DNA of 64,000 nt from Chitinophaga sp. 180180018-3 (GCF_037893185.1 NZ_CP140772.1:124001-188000); one strand, 5' to 3'; shown: positions 34,949 to 44,528, numbered from the stretch's first letter. Program-made: numbers and translations. Notes: generated by a model not told the origin, from the sequence alone.

Positions 34949-35651
34949 ACCCTTCGAGGTGTATCGAAAACACAAACATCCTCGACTGTAACTTATCTAT
35001 CACATTTGAATACCGCAGGTTGGGATCTTTTACGTGTACATTGCCAAACCCGTTGCTGATCTTGAATTCAGGGGCAAAAATGAAGCTTTCAAAGTAGAAT
35101 TCGAAGCCGGCGCCCACTTCATAGCCGTAGTCGCTTTTGCGGATCTTTACCAGATCTTCCGCCCGGCGCAGGCGCGCGTTGGAGGCAAGGTCGTAGTCGT
35201 ATTTAAGACCGGCAATGGTATACACCCGCATATTGCCGATGCGGTCCGATTTGAATTTGACCTGTAATGGGAAACTCAGCAGTATGGATTCTATCTTCTT
35301 ATCAGTATCCTGTGGCTTGGGATAGGTGTCCCGGTAATACAGGTTCTTGGAAGCAAAGATCAGCTGAGGATTAAAGCGAAGGTCGAAATGCTCACTGAGC
35401 CTGGCATTAGCCAGTAACCCCAGGTTGAACCCCATTGTTTTAAGGGGCTCGGCTATCATAATGGAATCAGTAGCCAGGAAGGCCGGCGAATGCTCCAGTT
35501 TAAAATACGACTGGTTGGCTGCCAGCGTAATACCAAAATAATAGGGCTTTGCATCATGTTCCTCCATATTCAGGTTGGTACGCTGCGCCATAATCGGGAG
35601 CGAACCAGCTAATAATATGAAAATCAGCGCGTAGCGCAATAAATGGAACAT
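34947..35651 (-). CDS. porT: PorT-like outer membrane beta-barrel protein
   Basis: A 234-residue protein with signal peptide (MFHLLRYALIFILLAGSLPIMAQ) and alternating barrel strands (YYFGITLAANQSYFKL, GFNLGLLANARLSEHFDLRF, YGYEVGAGFEFYFESFIFAPEFKI). Size, pattern and its position directly downstream of ubiE match PorT, a barrel needed for type IX secretion. The DUF1501 protein at 20336 carries a T9SS tail, so a T9SS should exist. The frame opens at 35675, and the ATG at 35651 gives a cleaner signal peptide; either way the start overlaps the ubiE 3' end, suggesting translational coupling. Confidence 0.75.
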   Translation of the reverse strand: MFHLLRYALIFILLAGSLPIMAQRTNLNMEEHDAKPYYFGITLAANQSYFKLEHSPAFLATDSIMIAEPLKTMGFNLGLLANARLSEHFDLRFNPQLIFASKNLYYRDTYPKPQDTDKKIESILLSFPLQVKFKSDRIGNMRVYTIAGLKYDYDLASNARLRRAEDLVKIRKSDYGYEVGAGFEFYFESFIFAPEFKISNGFGNVHVKDPNLRYSNVIDKLQSRMFVFSIHLEG

Positions 35652-36370
35652 ATGCCGAATGTAAGCGTTTTGCATGTAACGGCCTGGAAACCTACGTTAG
35701 TTAAAATGGTTCTCATTGCTTCACCCTGCGGAAACGCTTTCACAGATTCAGGTAGATAGCTGTAAGCCGCCTGGCTTTTGGCTATAAATTTTCCAATCAG
35801 GGGTACTATATAACGAAAATACGAATTATATAATTGTTTAATGGGAAAAACTGTTGGATTGGAAAACTCCAGGATCACCAGTTTACCCCCCGGCTTTAAT
35901 ACGCGCAACATCTCGGATAATCCCTTTTCCAGGTGCTCAAAATTCCTTACGCCAAAAGCCACAGTTATCGCATCAAACGTCTGGTCAGGAAAACTTATTG
36001 TTTCACTGTCACCGTTCTGAAGGGTAATTTTATCACTCAGACCCAGTTTCCGGATCTTTTCCCGGCCATTTGCCAGCATGCCGTCAGAAATATCGATGCC
36101 CACTATCTTTTCCGGGCGCAGGCGCTTTTCAGCCATGATGGCAAAATCACCGGTTCCGGTAGCCACATCCAGCATCAGCTTGGGCTGCAGCGACTTTAGA
36201 TACCCCAGGGCTTTCTTACGCCAGATAATATCGATTCCGAGCGACATAAAATGGTTGAGAAAGTCGTACCGGAAGGCAATATCATCGAACATGGTCGCTA
36301 TCTGCTCCTTCTTGCTTAATTTTGACCCTTCAAAGGGAACAATCTTCTGAACATTTGCATTTTCTGACAT
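35624..36370 (-). CDS. ubiE/menG: Demethylmenaquinone methyltransferase
   Basis: A 248-residue SAM-dependent methyltransferase. MLDVATGTGDFAIMA is motif I, followed by KIVGIDISDGMLANGR, FDAITVAFGVRNFEHLEKGL and LKPGGKLVILEFSNP, all diagnostic of UbiE/MenG. It performs the last methylation of menaquinone, the quinone that would accept electrons from Mqo encoded at the left edge. The frame is open to 36661, but MSENANVQKIVPFEGSKLSK at 36370 is the normal start, 7 bases from a TAACTTTG box. It overlaps the porT-like gene by 28 bases. Confidence 0.95.
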   Translation of the reverse strand: MSENANVQKIVPFEGSKLSKKEQIATMFDDIAFRYDFLNHFMSLGIDIIWRKKALGYLKSLQPKLMLDVATGTGDFAIMAEKRLRPEKIVGIDISDGMLANGREKIRKLGLSDKITLQNGDSETISFPDQTFDAITVAFGVRNFEHLEKGLSEMLRVLKPGGKLVILEFSNPTVFPIKQLYNSYFRYIVPLIGKFIAKSQAAYSYLPESVKAFPQGEAMRTILTNVGFQAVTCKTLTFGICSIYCATR

Positions 36371-36376
36371 AGTGCG

Positions 36377-36384
36377 CAAAGTTA
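36377..36384 (-). promoter_or_regulatory. Candidate -7 box for ubiE
   Basis: The reverse strand reads TAACTTTG immediately upstream of the ATG at 36370. If used, the leader would be almost absent, so the mRNA may be leaderless or nearly so. Confidence 0.45.
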
Positions 36385-36458
36385 AAGAAATGTAGTCATG
36401 TGACAGTATGTAAAAAGCAGAGATCCCCAAATTTTTAATGGAATAAAGTATTATCATT

Positions 36459-37067
36459 ATGGTTATTAAATCGGCGGAATATCTTATCAGCAGCCCGGAT
36501 TGGGAAAAATGTCCTAAACCCGTCTGGCCGGAATATGCGTTTATCGGCCGTTCTAATGTAGGTAAGTCTTCTTTGATCAATGTACTGGCCAATAATGAGA
36601 AATTAGCCAAAACTTCCGGAACCCCGGGAAAAACGCAGCTGATCAACCATTTCGCCATCAACGATTCCTGGTACCTCGTGGATCTGCCCGGCTATGGATT
36701 TGCTAAAAGAAGTCTGACCCAGCGCCGCCAATGGGAGAAAATGATTGAAAACTATCTGCGTAAACGCCAGAACCTCGTCAATGTATTTGTGCTGATCGAT
36801 AGCCGTCACCAGCCACAGAAAATAGATATCGACTTTGTCAACCAGCTGGGCGAATGGGAAATCCCTTTCAGCCTGGTGTTTACCAAGGCCGATAAAAGCA
36901 CGCAGGCGGAAGTAAGCCGCAATGTGAAAACATTTCTCAATAAAATGAAGGAAACCTGGCAGTTCCTGCCTCCCCATTTCGTCACCTCTACCGTGAAAAA
37001 AACAGGCAGGGACGCTATTCTTGGATACATTGAAGAGCTGAACGCACAGTTCAGGGCCATCGCCTGA
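36459..37067 (+). CDS. engB: Ribosome biogenesis GTPase EngB (YsxC/YihA)
   Basis: A 202-residue single-domain GTPase of the Era/Obg class. G1 is GRSNVGKSSL, the switch region SGTPGKTQLINHF, G3 DLPGYGFAKR and G4 FTKADK. Length and motifs match EngB/YsxC, which acts in large ribosomal subunit assembly. It is divergent from ubiE with 88 bases between the starts. Confidence 0.95.
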   Translation: MVIKSAEYLISSPDWEKCPKPVWPEYAFIGRSNVGKSSLINVLANNEKLAKTSGTPGKTQLINHFAINDSWYLVDLPGYGFAKRSLTQRRQWEKMIENYLRKRQNLVNVFVLIDSRHQPQKIDIDFVNQLGEWEIPFSLVFTKADKSTQAEVSRNVKTFLNKMKETWQFLPPHFVTSTVKKTGRDAILGYIEELNAQFRAIA

Positions 37068-37158
37068 AAAAGTTAAGTGCTGCCCATCTTCTCTCCATTT
37101 TCTGAACACTATCTTTTTATTCAATTTACTTTTATCTTGTACACAAATAGCTGTTGGT

Positions 37159-37749
37159 ATGTTGGAAGTAACCGATGAAATATTGTGCAGGCAGATAATG
37201 GAGAGAGATGAAGATGCCTTCCGGCAACTGTATGAAAAATACAGGGATCCCATTTATGGCTATACCCTGAAACTTTGCGGACTGCCGGAGATAGCTTCCG
37301 ATGCCGTTCAGGAGGTGTTCATGAAAGTTTGGGCCAAGAAAGATACCCTCGACCCATCCCTGTCGATCAAAGCATATCTCTATAGCTGCACACGTAATTA
37401 TGTATTTGATTATCTGAGAAGAGCCGTACACGATAGAAACTTCCGGGAGTATTTTCTCCGGATGTATACGGAAGATATCGGCGCTATGGATGACCTGCTC
37501 TACACCCGGCAGCTGGAGCAGATTAAAATGGATGCAATTGCACGCCTGCCCGCACAACGACAGCTTATTTTCAAGATGAGTAAAATGCAGGGGCTTTCAA
37601 ATCAGGAAATAGCCGATCACCTGGGCATCTCTGTAAATACCGTCAGAGACCAGCTGGTGAAGGCTTCCCGCTTTGTCAGACATTTCCTGTATCAGCATGC
37701 TGATATCACTGTGCTGATGGCCGTTTTCTTTCATATCAACAGACTCTGA
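37159..37749 (+). CDS. ECF sigma factor, FecI-like Bacteroidota type
   Basis: A 196-residue sigma-70 family protein. Region 2 is visible as DAFRQLYEKYRDPIYGY, DAVQEVFMKVWAKK and KAYLYSCTRNYVFDYLRR. Region 4 is the helix-turn-helix LSNQEIADHLGISVNTVRDQLVKA. It should direct transcription of the downstream susC/susD genes when released from the FecR anti-sigma encoded 69 bases after it. Confidence 0.93.
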   Translation: MLEVTDEILCRQIMERDEDAFRQLYEKYRDPIYGYTLKLCGLPEIASDAVQEVFMKVWAKKDTLDPSLSIKAYLYSCTRNYVFDYLRRAVHDRNFREYFLRMYTEDIGAMDDLLYTRQLEQIKMDAIARLPAQRQLIFKMSKMQGLSNQEIADHLGISVNTVRDQLVKASRFVRHFLYQHADITVLMAVFFHINRL

Positions 37750-37818
37750 AAAAAATTTTTTCAACCAATCGTCTTTTCTCTTCCTCCGATCGTATTAGTA
37801 CCATGTCAACGCTGAACA

Positions 37819-38793
37819 ATGGAAGAAAATAATGATCGTATCAAAACCCTTTTTATAAACCTGGCCAAAGGGAAAGGTACACGGGATGAGCGTTTACAGA
37901 TTATTCAATGGCTGCAGAATAACCCATCGCCGGAACAGCTGCCGGAAGTGGAAGAACTGTTAGCCGGTAACAACCTGCCGGTAATGCCTGCCGATACCGC
38001 CGATGCAGTGTTTGCTGTTATAGCGGGTCATGACGCGCGGCAACCAAAACGGTTGTTTTGGAAACGCCCGGGCATCAGGGTGGCTGCTGCATTAGTACCA
38101 TTGCTGGGGCTGACCACCATTTTGTTGTTGTTCCGGAAGATGGAAACGCCGCAGGTATTTGTGAATAATACGCGGGCCGTGAAAACTGTGCTGCTGGACG
38201 ACGGGACTACCGTACAGCTCAACCGCAATACTACCCTGAAAGCCATTGGGCTGAATGGCAAAGGAAAACGCCGCGAGCTGTGGCTGAACGGAGAAGCATT
38301 CTTTCATGTCACACACAGCGCTACACAGCCGCTCACATTGCATGCCGGCAACCTGTTGGATGTGAATGTACTCGGTACTGCTTTTAATGTCAATACCCGG
38401 GAAGGAATCGCCAACGTGGTATTGAATGAAGGAAGTGTGAATGTACAGGTGGGAACTGAAAAACCACTGCTCCTGAAACCTGGTGAGATGGCCGGTTTCA
38501 ACAGCAAAACAGGTATCCTGTCCAAAAGCTATGTCGACACACTGTTTCAGACTTCCTGGAAGTACAACCTGATGGCCTTTAAAGCTCAACCATTAAAGGT
38601 AGTGCTGCAACAGCTCGGAGAACAATATGGCTACCATATAGTATTTGAGAATAAAGAAACGGAAGATCTTCTTTTTACAGGTTACCTGCCGGCTGATAAC
38701 CTGCAGCAGGCAGTTTTTATGATCGATCAGTCATTTAATCTAAAAATCTATTTACACAACCAAACGATTTACGTGAATAAAAGAATCCTTTAG
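37819..38793 (+). CDS. FecR-family anti-sigma factor
   Basis: A 324-residue inner membrane protein with an N-terminal cytoplasmic part (residues 1-80), one TM helix (IRVAAALVPLLGLTTILLLF) and a periplasmic FecR domain (TVLLDDGTTVQLNRNTTLK, GEAFFHVTH, VLGTAFNVNTR). The DUF4974 C-terminal domain (PLKVVLQQLGEQYGYHIVFE) contacts the STN domain of the transporter. It lies between its sigma factor and the STN-type susC gene, 19 bases before the latter, the usual order of trans-envelope signalling units. Confidence 0.93.
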   Translation: MEENNDRIKTLFINLAKGKGTRDERLQIIQWLQNNPSPEQLPEVEELLAGNNLPVMPADTADAVFAVIAGHDARQPKRLFWKRPGIRVAAALVPLLGLTTILLLFRKMETPQVFVNNTRAVKTVLLDDGTTVQLNRNTTLKAIGLNGKGKRRELWLNGEAFFHVTHSATQPLTLHAGNLLDVNVLGTAFNVNTREGIANVVLNEGSVNVQVGTEKPLLLKPGEMAGFNSKTGILSKSYVDTLFQTSWKYNLMAFKAQPLKVVLQQLGEQYGYHIVFENKETEDLLFTGYLPADNLQQAVFMIDQSFNLKIYLHNQTIYVNKRIL

Positions 38794-38812
38794 AGACAAC
38801 CAAAATACTTTT

Positions 38813-41800
38813 ATGAACAGAATTAAATCAATCAGTTACCAACTGATAATGGTTACTGTTGTGCTATGCTCTTTAGAATGGTCAAAAGCACAGGTACTAC
38901 AGGCCACCCCGCGTGGAAACATCAGCGCTACGCCATTGATATCAGTGATCAATGAACTGGAAGCAAAATTTGATATTCGCTTCAGCTATAATACCAACCT
39001 CCTTAAAGGAAAGAACATTGTTGTAGAGAATATAAATGCATTTCAGGCAGAGAATATTGAAACAAGCCTGAATAAATATATCGCTCCACTCGGACTGGTA
39101 TGCAAAAAAATAAATAACAAACTCTATGTATTGAAAGCCGGCGAAAACCCCGCAGAAAAATTACTGGCTGCTGATGCCTCTTTTGTGGCGAAGCAAACAG
39201 TGAAAGGCGTCGTGCACGACGCTCAGGGTAATCCGCTTCCCGGTGTGACCGTTCAGGTGAAAGGCGCCGCCAAAGGCGCGATGACCGATGCAAAAGGTAA
39301 TTTTTCGCTGGATAATGTGAACGATGGCGATATACTGGTGTTCAGCCTGATTGGCTTTGCTCCAAAGGAGTACACCGTCAGCGGACAGGGAAATATCGCG
39401 ATCGTACTGGCCGACCAGGCAGTGAATATAGACCAGGTGGTGGTAACTGCATTAGGCATCAAACGGCAGGAGAAGGCACTGGGATATGCCGTGCAGAAAG
39501 TAAAAGGCGACGCAGTACAAACTGTGAAAGGTGTGGATATGGCTACCTCTCTCACCGGACAGGTATCCGGCCTCGTGATAAAAAACTCTACCGAGTTCTT
39601 TGCCAGGCCCACTATCGAGTTGAGAGGAGAAGGGGCATTGCTGGTAGTGGATGGAGTGCCTTACGGAAACACCCAATTGCGCGATGTACCACCGGATGAT
39701 ATTGAAAGCATCGATGTGCTGAAAGGCCCCACTGCGTCTGCTTTGTATGGTTCCCGCGCCGCCGGCGGAGTGATACTGATCACCACAAAAAAAGGAAATG
39801 GTAAAGAAGGATTGGCTGTAAATATCAATAGCAATACCATGATCCAGACCGGCTTCCTGGCGATTCCTAAAACACAGTCGTCGTACGGCCGCGGACAAAA
39901 TGGTAAAATCGACAACGACTATGTATGGGGGCCAAAACTGGATGCCGGTAATACAGCTACCGACTGGAACCCCGACACCAAGCAGTTTGAACCTAACAGA
40001 CCATTAAACTCCGTGGGTAAGAACAACCTGAAAAATTTCCTCGAGCTGGGTGTAATCACCAACAATAATATCAACGTTTCCCAAAGTGGTAAATACGGAA
40101 GTTTCAGGGCATCACTGAATCATATTTACAACAAAGGACAGTTCCCCAACGCTAAACTGAATATGTACAACTTCACACTGGGCGGAGAATTGAAGGCAAC
40201 AGAGAAATTCACCCTCGAAGGACATATGGGACTTAGCAAACGCATGGCGCCGCAAGTCTGGGGTACTGGCTACGGCAACCAGGGATATATTTATCAGCTC
40301 ACCATGTGGACAGGCCCCGAATATGATATCCGCCAGTACCGCGATTACTGGAAGGTGCCTAATAAAACCCAGAACTGGATGTACACTAACTGGTACGACA
40401 ATCCCTACCTGATCGCATACGAAAAACTGGACGCTATCCAGCAGAATACCACCAATGCAAGTCTGACCGCCAACTATAAATTCACCCCGGACCTCAACCT
40501 GTTGGTACGTATTGGCTATGATGTGTACAGCAATAAAGAAACATTCACCAACCCAACTGCCAATATCTTTTCCACACGCGGAGGCTGGAATGCCAAAGGT
40601 CTTTATAGTATTAATAACACCTGGGGCTGGAGCACCAACGACGATGTGATGCTGAACTATAATAAGAAAGCCGGTAGCTGGACCTTCGAAGGAATGGCCG
40701 GCGGAACCATTTATTACTGGGTCGATGAAGGGTTAAAAGCATCTACCAAAAATGGGTTGACTTCCCCCACATTCTTTTCGCTCAATGGCTCTGTAGAACC
40801 TCCGACCTTTAGTCCGGCCTATAGAAGCAGACAGGTGAACAGCCTGTACGGAAGAGCCGCTATCAGCTGGAAGAATGCGGTGTTTATTGATGCAACCGGC
40901 CGTAACGACTGGAACTCCGCACAGCCTAAATCACAGCGCGACTACTTCTATCCATCTATCGGATCCAGCGTAGTATTGTCAGAATTATTCAGGATGCCGG
41001 AGTTTACAGATATGTGGAAAGTACGTGGTTCATGGGCTACTTTTAAAACCCCGGCAGATGTGTATGATATCAACCGCCTGTATAGCACTACTACTGCAGC
41101 CTGGGATAACTTAAACTCCGCGAGGTATCCCAGCCGCCTGCTGAGAGCCGATGTACTGCCAAGTGCTCAACGTACCTGGGAGATAGGAACCGCTGCGTAT
41201 CTGTTCAAAAAACGACTCAGCTTCGATGTGGCATACTTTAATAAATATTATTACAACCGCCAGATAGAAGTGGCTATTCCCAATTCTTCCGGCTTTGAAA
41301 CCACACTGGTAAATACACAGGAAACCTACGTGAGAAAAGGAATGGAAGTAACACTGAGTGGTACTGTAATCCAGCGGAAAGACTTCCAATGGCAATCCAC
41401 CATCAACTGGTCTAACCAACATCGCTACTACGTAAACCTCGATCCTGTTTATTCCGCCAAGCAACCCTGGGTGGCAAAAGGAGAACGCCTCGATGTGTAT
41501 ACTGATAACTATTGGCTGAGAGATCCCAATGGCAACGTGATTCACAATAGCGGCCTTCCGATGAGAAGCGACTATCAAAAGGTATACGGATACACAGATC
41601 CCCGTTTTAGTTTTGGATTCGTGAATACCTTCTCCTACCGGAATTTCACAGCTAACATCAATATCGATGGTCGTATCGGTGGACTGATGTACAATTATGT
41701 ATATGATAAGATGTTTGATACCGGTACCAACCCGGAAACGGATAACCAATTCCGTTACGACGAAGTGGTAAAAGGATTGACCAATTATGTAGGAAAAGGC

Positions 41801-42160
41801 GTGAAAGTAACTGCAGGCGATGTTACTTACGATAACTATGGAAACATTACCAGCGATACCCGCAAGTATGCAGAAAATGATGTGAAAGTATCTTATCAGA
41901 ACTATGCACAAAACTTCCGCGGCGGCGACTATGGTGTGCAGAAAAAATCGTTCGTAAAAGTACGTGAAGTATCGGTGGGCTATCGTTTCCCTGCTACCAT
42001 GTTAGGAAAGAGTGGTATTAAGAATGCTGCAGTTTCCCTGACCGCACAGAACCTTTTCCTCTTTACGAAGTTTAAATTCTCCGATCCTGATGTGGACGAT
42101 GAAAACCTGAATTCCCCATCTCAGCGCATGATAGGCGTTAACTTCAGAGTAGGCTTCTGA
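38813..42160 (+). CDS. SusC/RagA transporter with STN signalling domain
   Basis: An 1115-residue SusC-type protein. After the signal peptide comes an STN domain (about 30-115: TPLISVINELEAKFDIRFSY, LNKYIAPLGLVCKKINNKLY), which reports occupancy to the FecR protein. Then follow a carboxypeptidase-regulatory-like domain (KQTVKGVVHDAQGNPLPGVT), the plug with DDIESIDVLKGPTASALYGS, and the barrel ending in MIGVNFRVGF. It imports an unknown nutrient; no hydrolase is encoded nearby, so the substrate may be a peptide or small glycan. Confidence 0.95.
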   Translation: MNRIKSISYQLIMVTVVLCSLEWSKAQVLQATPRGNISATPLISVINELEAKFDIRFSYNTNLLKGKNIVVENINAFQAENIETSLNKYIAPLGLVCKKINNKLYVLKAGENPAEKLLAADASFVAKQTVKGVVHDAQGNPLPGVTVQVKGAAKGAMTDAKGNFSLDNVNDGDILVFSLIGFAPKEYTVSGQGNIAIVLADQAVNIDQVVVTALGIKRQEKALGYAVQKVKGDAVQTVKGVDMATSLTGQVSGLVIKNSTEFFARPTIELRGEGALLVVDGVPYGNTQLRDVPPDDIESIDVLKGPTASALYGSRAAGGVILITTKKGNGKEGLAVNINSNTMIQTGFLAIPKTQSSYGRGQNGKIDNDYVWGPKLDAGNTATDWNPDTKQFEPNRPLNSVGKNNLKNFLELGVITNNNINVSQSGKYGSFRASLNHIYNKGQFPNAKLNMYNFTLGGELKATEKFTLEGHMGLSKRMAPQVWGTGYGNQGYIYQLTMWTGPEYDIRQYRDYWKVPNKTQNWMYTNWYDNPYLIAYEKLDAIQQNTTNASLTANYKFTPDLNLLVRIGYDVYSNKETFTNPTANIFSTRGGWNAKGLYSINNTWGWSTNDDVMLNYNKKAGSWTFEGMAGGTIYYWVDEGLKASTKNGLTSPTFFSLNGSVEPPTFSPAYRSRQVNSLYGRAAISWKNAVFIDATGRNDWNSAQPKSQRDYFYPSIGSSVVLSELFRMPEFTDMWKVRGSWATFKTPADVYDINRLYSTTTAAWDNLNSARYPSRLLRADVLPSAQRTWEIGTAAYLFKKRLSFDVAYFNKYYYNRQIEVAIPNSSGFETTLVNTQETYVRKGMEVTLSGTVIQRKDFQWQSTINWSNQHRYYVNLDPVYSAKQPWVAKGERLDVYTDNYWLRDPNGNVIHNSGLPMRSDYQKVYGYTDPRFSFGFVNTFSYRNFTANINIDGRIGGLMYNYVYDKMFDTGTNPETDNQFRYDEVVKGLTNYVGKGVKVTAGDVTYDNYGNITSDTRKYAENDVKVSYQNYAQNFRGGDYGVQKKSFVKVREVSVGYRFPATMLGKSGIKNAAVSLTAQNLFLFTKFKFSDPDVDDENLNSPSQRMIGVNFRVGF

Positions 42161-42187
42161 TATCACTCACGATCAAAGTAAATGCAT

Positions 42188-43747
42188 ATGAAAAATAAAT
42201 CACTGAAATATATATGGGCAATACCGCTGGCGGCAGTTTTTGCCGGTGGCTGTTCCAAATTTGAGAAAATCAATACGAACCCCAACCAGACAACACAGGT
42301 AACGTCCGGGATGCTGGCCACCAACATGATCCTGTCGATCACAAAGTCGGATATCAGCTCTGCCAAAAGTTTTATGCAGCCTTTTCTGCTAAGTAAATAT
42401 CTTACCTGGGGAGAAGGACAGGAGGGTTTCCAGTATAATAAATTAGGCCGCTCCGGCTTCGGACGAATGACCCTGCTGAAAAATGTGCCACCCATGATCG
42501 GTTACGCGCAGGACGAAGGACAACGAACCTCTTACCGGGCACTGGGGCACTTTATCCGCGCCTGGCAGTTCTTCCAGACAACCATGCAGGTAGGGGATAT
42601 CCCTTATTCGCAGGCAGTGAAAGGCGAATCAGATAATATCATACAGCCGGTATATGATAAGCAGAAAGATGTATTCATGGGAATACTCAATGAATTGGAT
42701 AGCGCCAATATACTGTTCGCAGGTGGAGCAAACTTCGACGGAGATCCTATCTACAATGGAAAAGCAGATAACTGGCGTCGTCTTACAAATAGCTTCGAAC
42801 TGCATGTGCTGATGAACCTGTACCGGAAAACAGCTGATCCTGATCTGAAAGTAGTGAGCCGATTTGCGGATATTGTTGCTAACAGGCCACTGATGCGTAA
42901 TTACCAGGATAACCTGGCGCTTACTTACAAGGCCACTGCCGGGCAAAACTATCCCTGGTCCGACGTGCCTGCAGGCTCCGGCAACTCCTTTGTTAAATCA
43001 AATTACACAATGCTTTCAGCTACCCTGATCAATCCCCTGAAAGCGCTACAAGACAAACGCCTGTTCTATTATGCGAAGCCATCTCCGGTAAAAATTGCAG
43101 CAGGCAAATCGATGACCGACTGGGATGCCTACGTTGGTGCGGAACCATCGGATCCTTTTCCGGCTTTGCAGACAATGAGGGTTTCCAAAGATTATTCAGA
43201 TCTGAATAACAGGTATGTAAACCTCGTGAATGCTGAACCGGTAAGTGTATTCAGCTACCAGGAGCTGCAGTTCATTCTGGCAGAAGCTACCCTGCGTGGC
43301 TGGATTTCCGGTACACCTGCACAAAGCTACTATACAGCCGGTATTACCAGCGCAATGAAATTTACAGCAGCTTATACACCCGATGTAGAAGACTACCATC
43401 ACAACATGAAAATAGATGACAGCTATATTCAGTCGTATGTCACGAGTGTTGCACTGGCAGGCAGTTTCCAGCAACAGCTGTCGCAGATCATTACGCAAAA
43501 ATACCTGGCGGGTTTCCTGCAGGGGTGTAACTATAACGCCTGGTATGAACAGCGCCGTACAGGATATCCCGTATTCGTGCTGAACAGCAGTACCAACCTG
43601 AATATCCCTACTACCAGTTTCCCGGTTCGTTGGTTGTATCCCTCCAATGAATTGAGTTATAACAATGCCAACCTGGATGCTGCTATCCAGCGGCAGTTTG
43701 GAGGCAGCGATAATGTGAACAGCGTGATGTGGCTGTTGAAAGATTAA
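42188..43747 (+). CDS. SusD/RagB-type lipoprotein (SusD-like 2)
   Basis: A lipoprotein of about 519 residues. The signal MKNKSLKYIWAIPLAAVFAGGC ends in a lipobox, followed by the SusD-like-2 opening KFEKINTNPNQTTQVT. LQFILAEATLRGW and QKYLAGFLQGCNYNAWYEQRRTGYP are typical of this subtype. A second ATG at 42182 is in frame, six bases upstream; I prefer 42188 because the signal peptide is cleaner. It forms the lid of the SusC encoded 27 bases upstream and ends the sigma/anti-sigma/susCD unit. Confidence 0.93.
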   Translation: MKNKSLKYIWAIPLAAVFAGGCSKFEKINTNPNQTTQVTSGMLATNMILSITKSDISSAKSFMQPFLLSKYLTWGEGQEGFQYNKLGRSGFGRMTLLKNVPPMIGYAQDEGQRTSYRALGHFIRAWQFFQTTMQVGDIPYSQAVKGESDNIIQPVYDKQKDVFMGILNELDSANILFAGGANFDGDPIYNGKADNWRRLTNSFELHVLMNLYRKTADPDLKVVSRFADIVANRPLMRNYQDNLALTYKATAGQNYPWSDVPAGSGNSFVKSNYTMLSATLINPLKALQDKRLFYYAKPSPVKIAAGKSMTDWDAYVGAEPSDPFPALQTMRVSKDYSDLNNRYVNLVNAEPVSVFSYQELQFILAEATLRGWISGTPAQSYYTAGITSAMKFTAAYTPDVEDYHHNMKIDDSYIQSYVTSVALAGSFQQQLSQIITQKYLAGFLQGCNYNAWYEQRRTGYPVFVLNSSTNLNIPTTSFPVRWLYPSNELSYNNANLDAAIQRQFGGSDNVNSVMWLLKD

Positions 43748-43762
43748 GCGAGATGTGAGTGC

Positions 43763-43790
43763 GCCCCGGGATATGCTCCCGGGGCTCTTT
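43763..43790 (+). terminator. Terminator of the FecI/FecR/susCD unit
   Basis: GCCCCGGGA (43763-43771) and TCCCGGGGC (43777-43785) form a 9-bp GC-rich stem with a 5-base loop, then TCTTT. It lies 16 bases after the susD stop. Confidence 0.85.
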
Positions 43791-43819
43791 GTATCAGTTC
43801 TCTCTGATATAAAGAGAAT

Positions 43820-43903
43820 TCATACCATCGGGAAAGTCGTTTTACAGGCGGAAGCAAGGAACAATACAATGGCAGCCGCAAGGATAGATTTTGGCAAGCC
43901 CAT
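43820..43903 (-). CDS. Candidate 27-residue lipoprotein, entericidin-like in size
   Basis: The reverse strand from ATG 43903 to TGA 43820 encodes a short basic N-terminus (MGLPKS), a hydrophobic run (ILAAAIVLFLASAC) with a lipobox LASAC, and a tail of only seven residues. Tiny lipoproteins of this layout (entericidin-like) are common and often missed. Against it: the frame is very short and the tail is minimal. It lies in an otherwise gene-free stretch of about 307 bases (43748-44054) in which I see nothing else except the susD terminator. Confidence 0.4.
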   Translation of the reverse strand: MGLPKSILAAAIVLFLASACKTTFPMV

Positions 43904-44054
43904 GATTTGATCTGTTTAATTGATGTTATAGCGTGGCAGACGAGGTAAAAGTTACAGTAATCAGGCAGGATATAGAGTGGGATAAGGGGAGAAAATGCCA
44001 TGTGACGTGAAAACACGTCAGTCAGATATTTGAGAGAGGTACAAAACAGGCGCC

Positions 44055-44528
44055 TTAATTCACTACCTTATTGGCGCAGCTGCTGCTGGCGAAAGCTTCT
44101 GGTTTGGCTTTAAACGCAAAGCCCATACCCAGGATATAGCCCATTGCTTCACGCAACGCCAGATTACTTTTGAACTGTGGGTTAGTATTGATGTCGGCAT
44201 GAACTTCCATGTCTACATCATACTCAGTAAAGAGATCACACAATTCATAAGCGATCTCGATACTTTTAGCTACTTCTATCAGCATACGTTCCTTGATAGA
44301 GTAGCGGTCTTTGGTCTTCTCATTATGGATAAACATAAATCCGCCGTGGCCCTCCCTGAGGAAAACAATCACGGTTGCGAACTCCGTATCCAGTCCTTTT
44401 ACCTGTGAGTCAGTGCCGATGCAAACTTTGAGCTTATAACCGTTAGCGGTTTCGCGCACAATAGCCTGCCTCACTTCTTCCTTCACCGGAAGGTGGATGA
44501 CCTCTCCATTAAATCTTCTCCATTGCAT
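44055..44528 (-). CDS. RNase H-like YkuK family protein (DUF458)
   Basis: A 157-residue protein. KVCIGTDSQVKG, then FATVIVFLREGHGGFMFIHNEK, SIEIAYELCD and DMEVHADINTNPQFKSN match the DUF458/YkuK family, which has an RNase H-like fold. Acidic residues typical of the fold are present (Asp in GTDSQ, Glu in MEVHAD). The activity of the family is not well established. Single gene with its own short upstream region. Confidence 0.85.
   Translation of the reverse strand: MQWRRFNGEVIHLPVKEEVRQAIVRETANGYKLKVCIGTDSQVKGLDTEFATVIVFLREGHGGFMFIHNEKTKDRYSIKERMLIEVAKSIEIAYELCDLFTEYDVDMEVHADINTNPQFKSNLALREAMGYILGMGFAFKAKPEAFASSSCANKVVN

Noticed and set aside
33300..35000. Long inverted repeats as CRISPR or insertion-sequence ends
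   Set aside because: No repeated spacer-repeat units, no transposase and no target-site duplications are visible; the arms pair with each other, not with flanking element ends.
41111..41911. 266-codon minus-strand frame
   Set aside because: Antisense to the second SusC gene, with no recognisable domain or signal.
43744..44016. 90-codon minus-strand frame
   Set aside because: It overlaps the susD terminator and lacks domain features; the short lipobox frame at 43820-43903 is the better reading of this strand.
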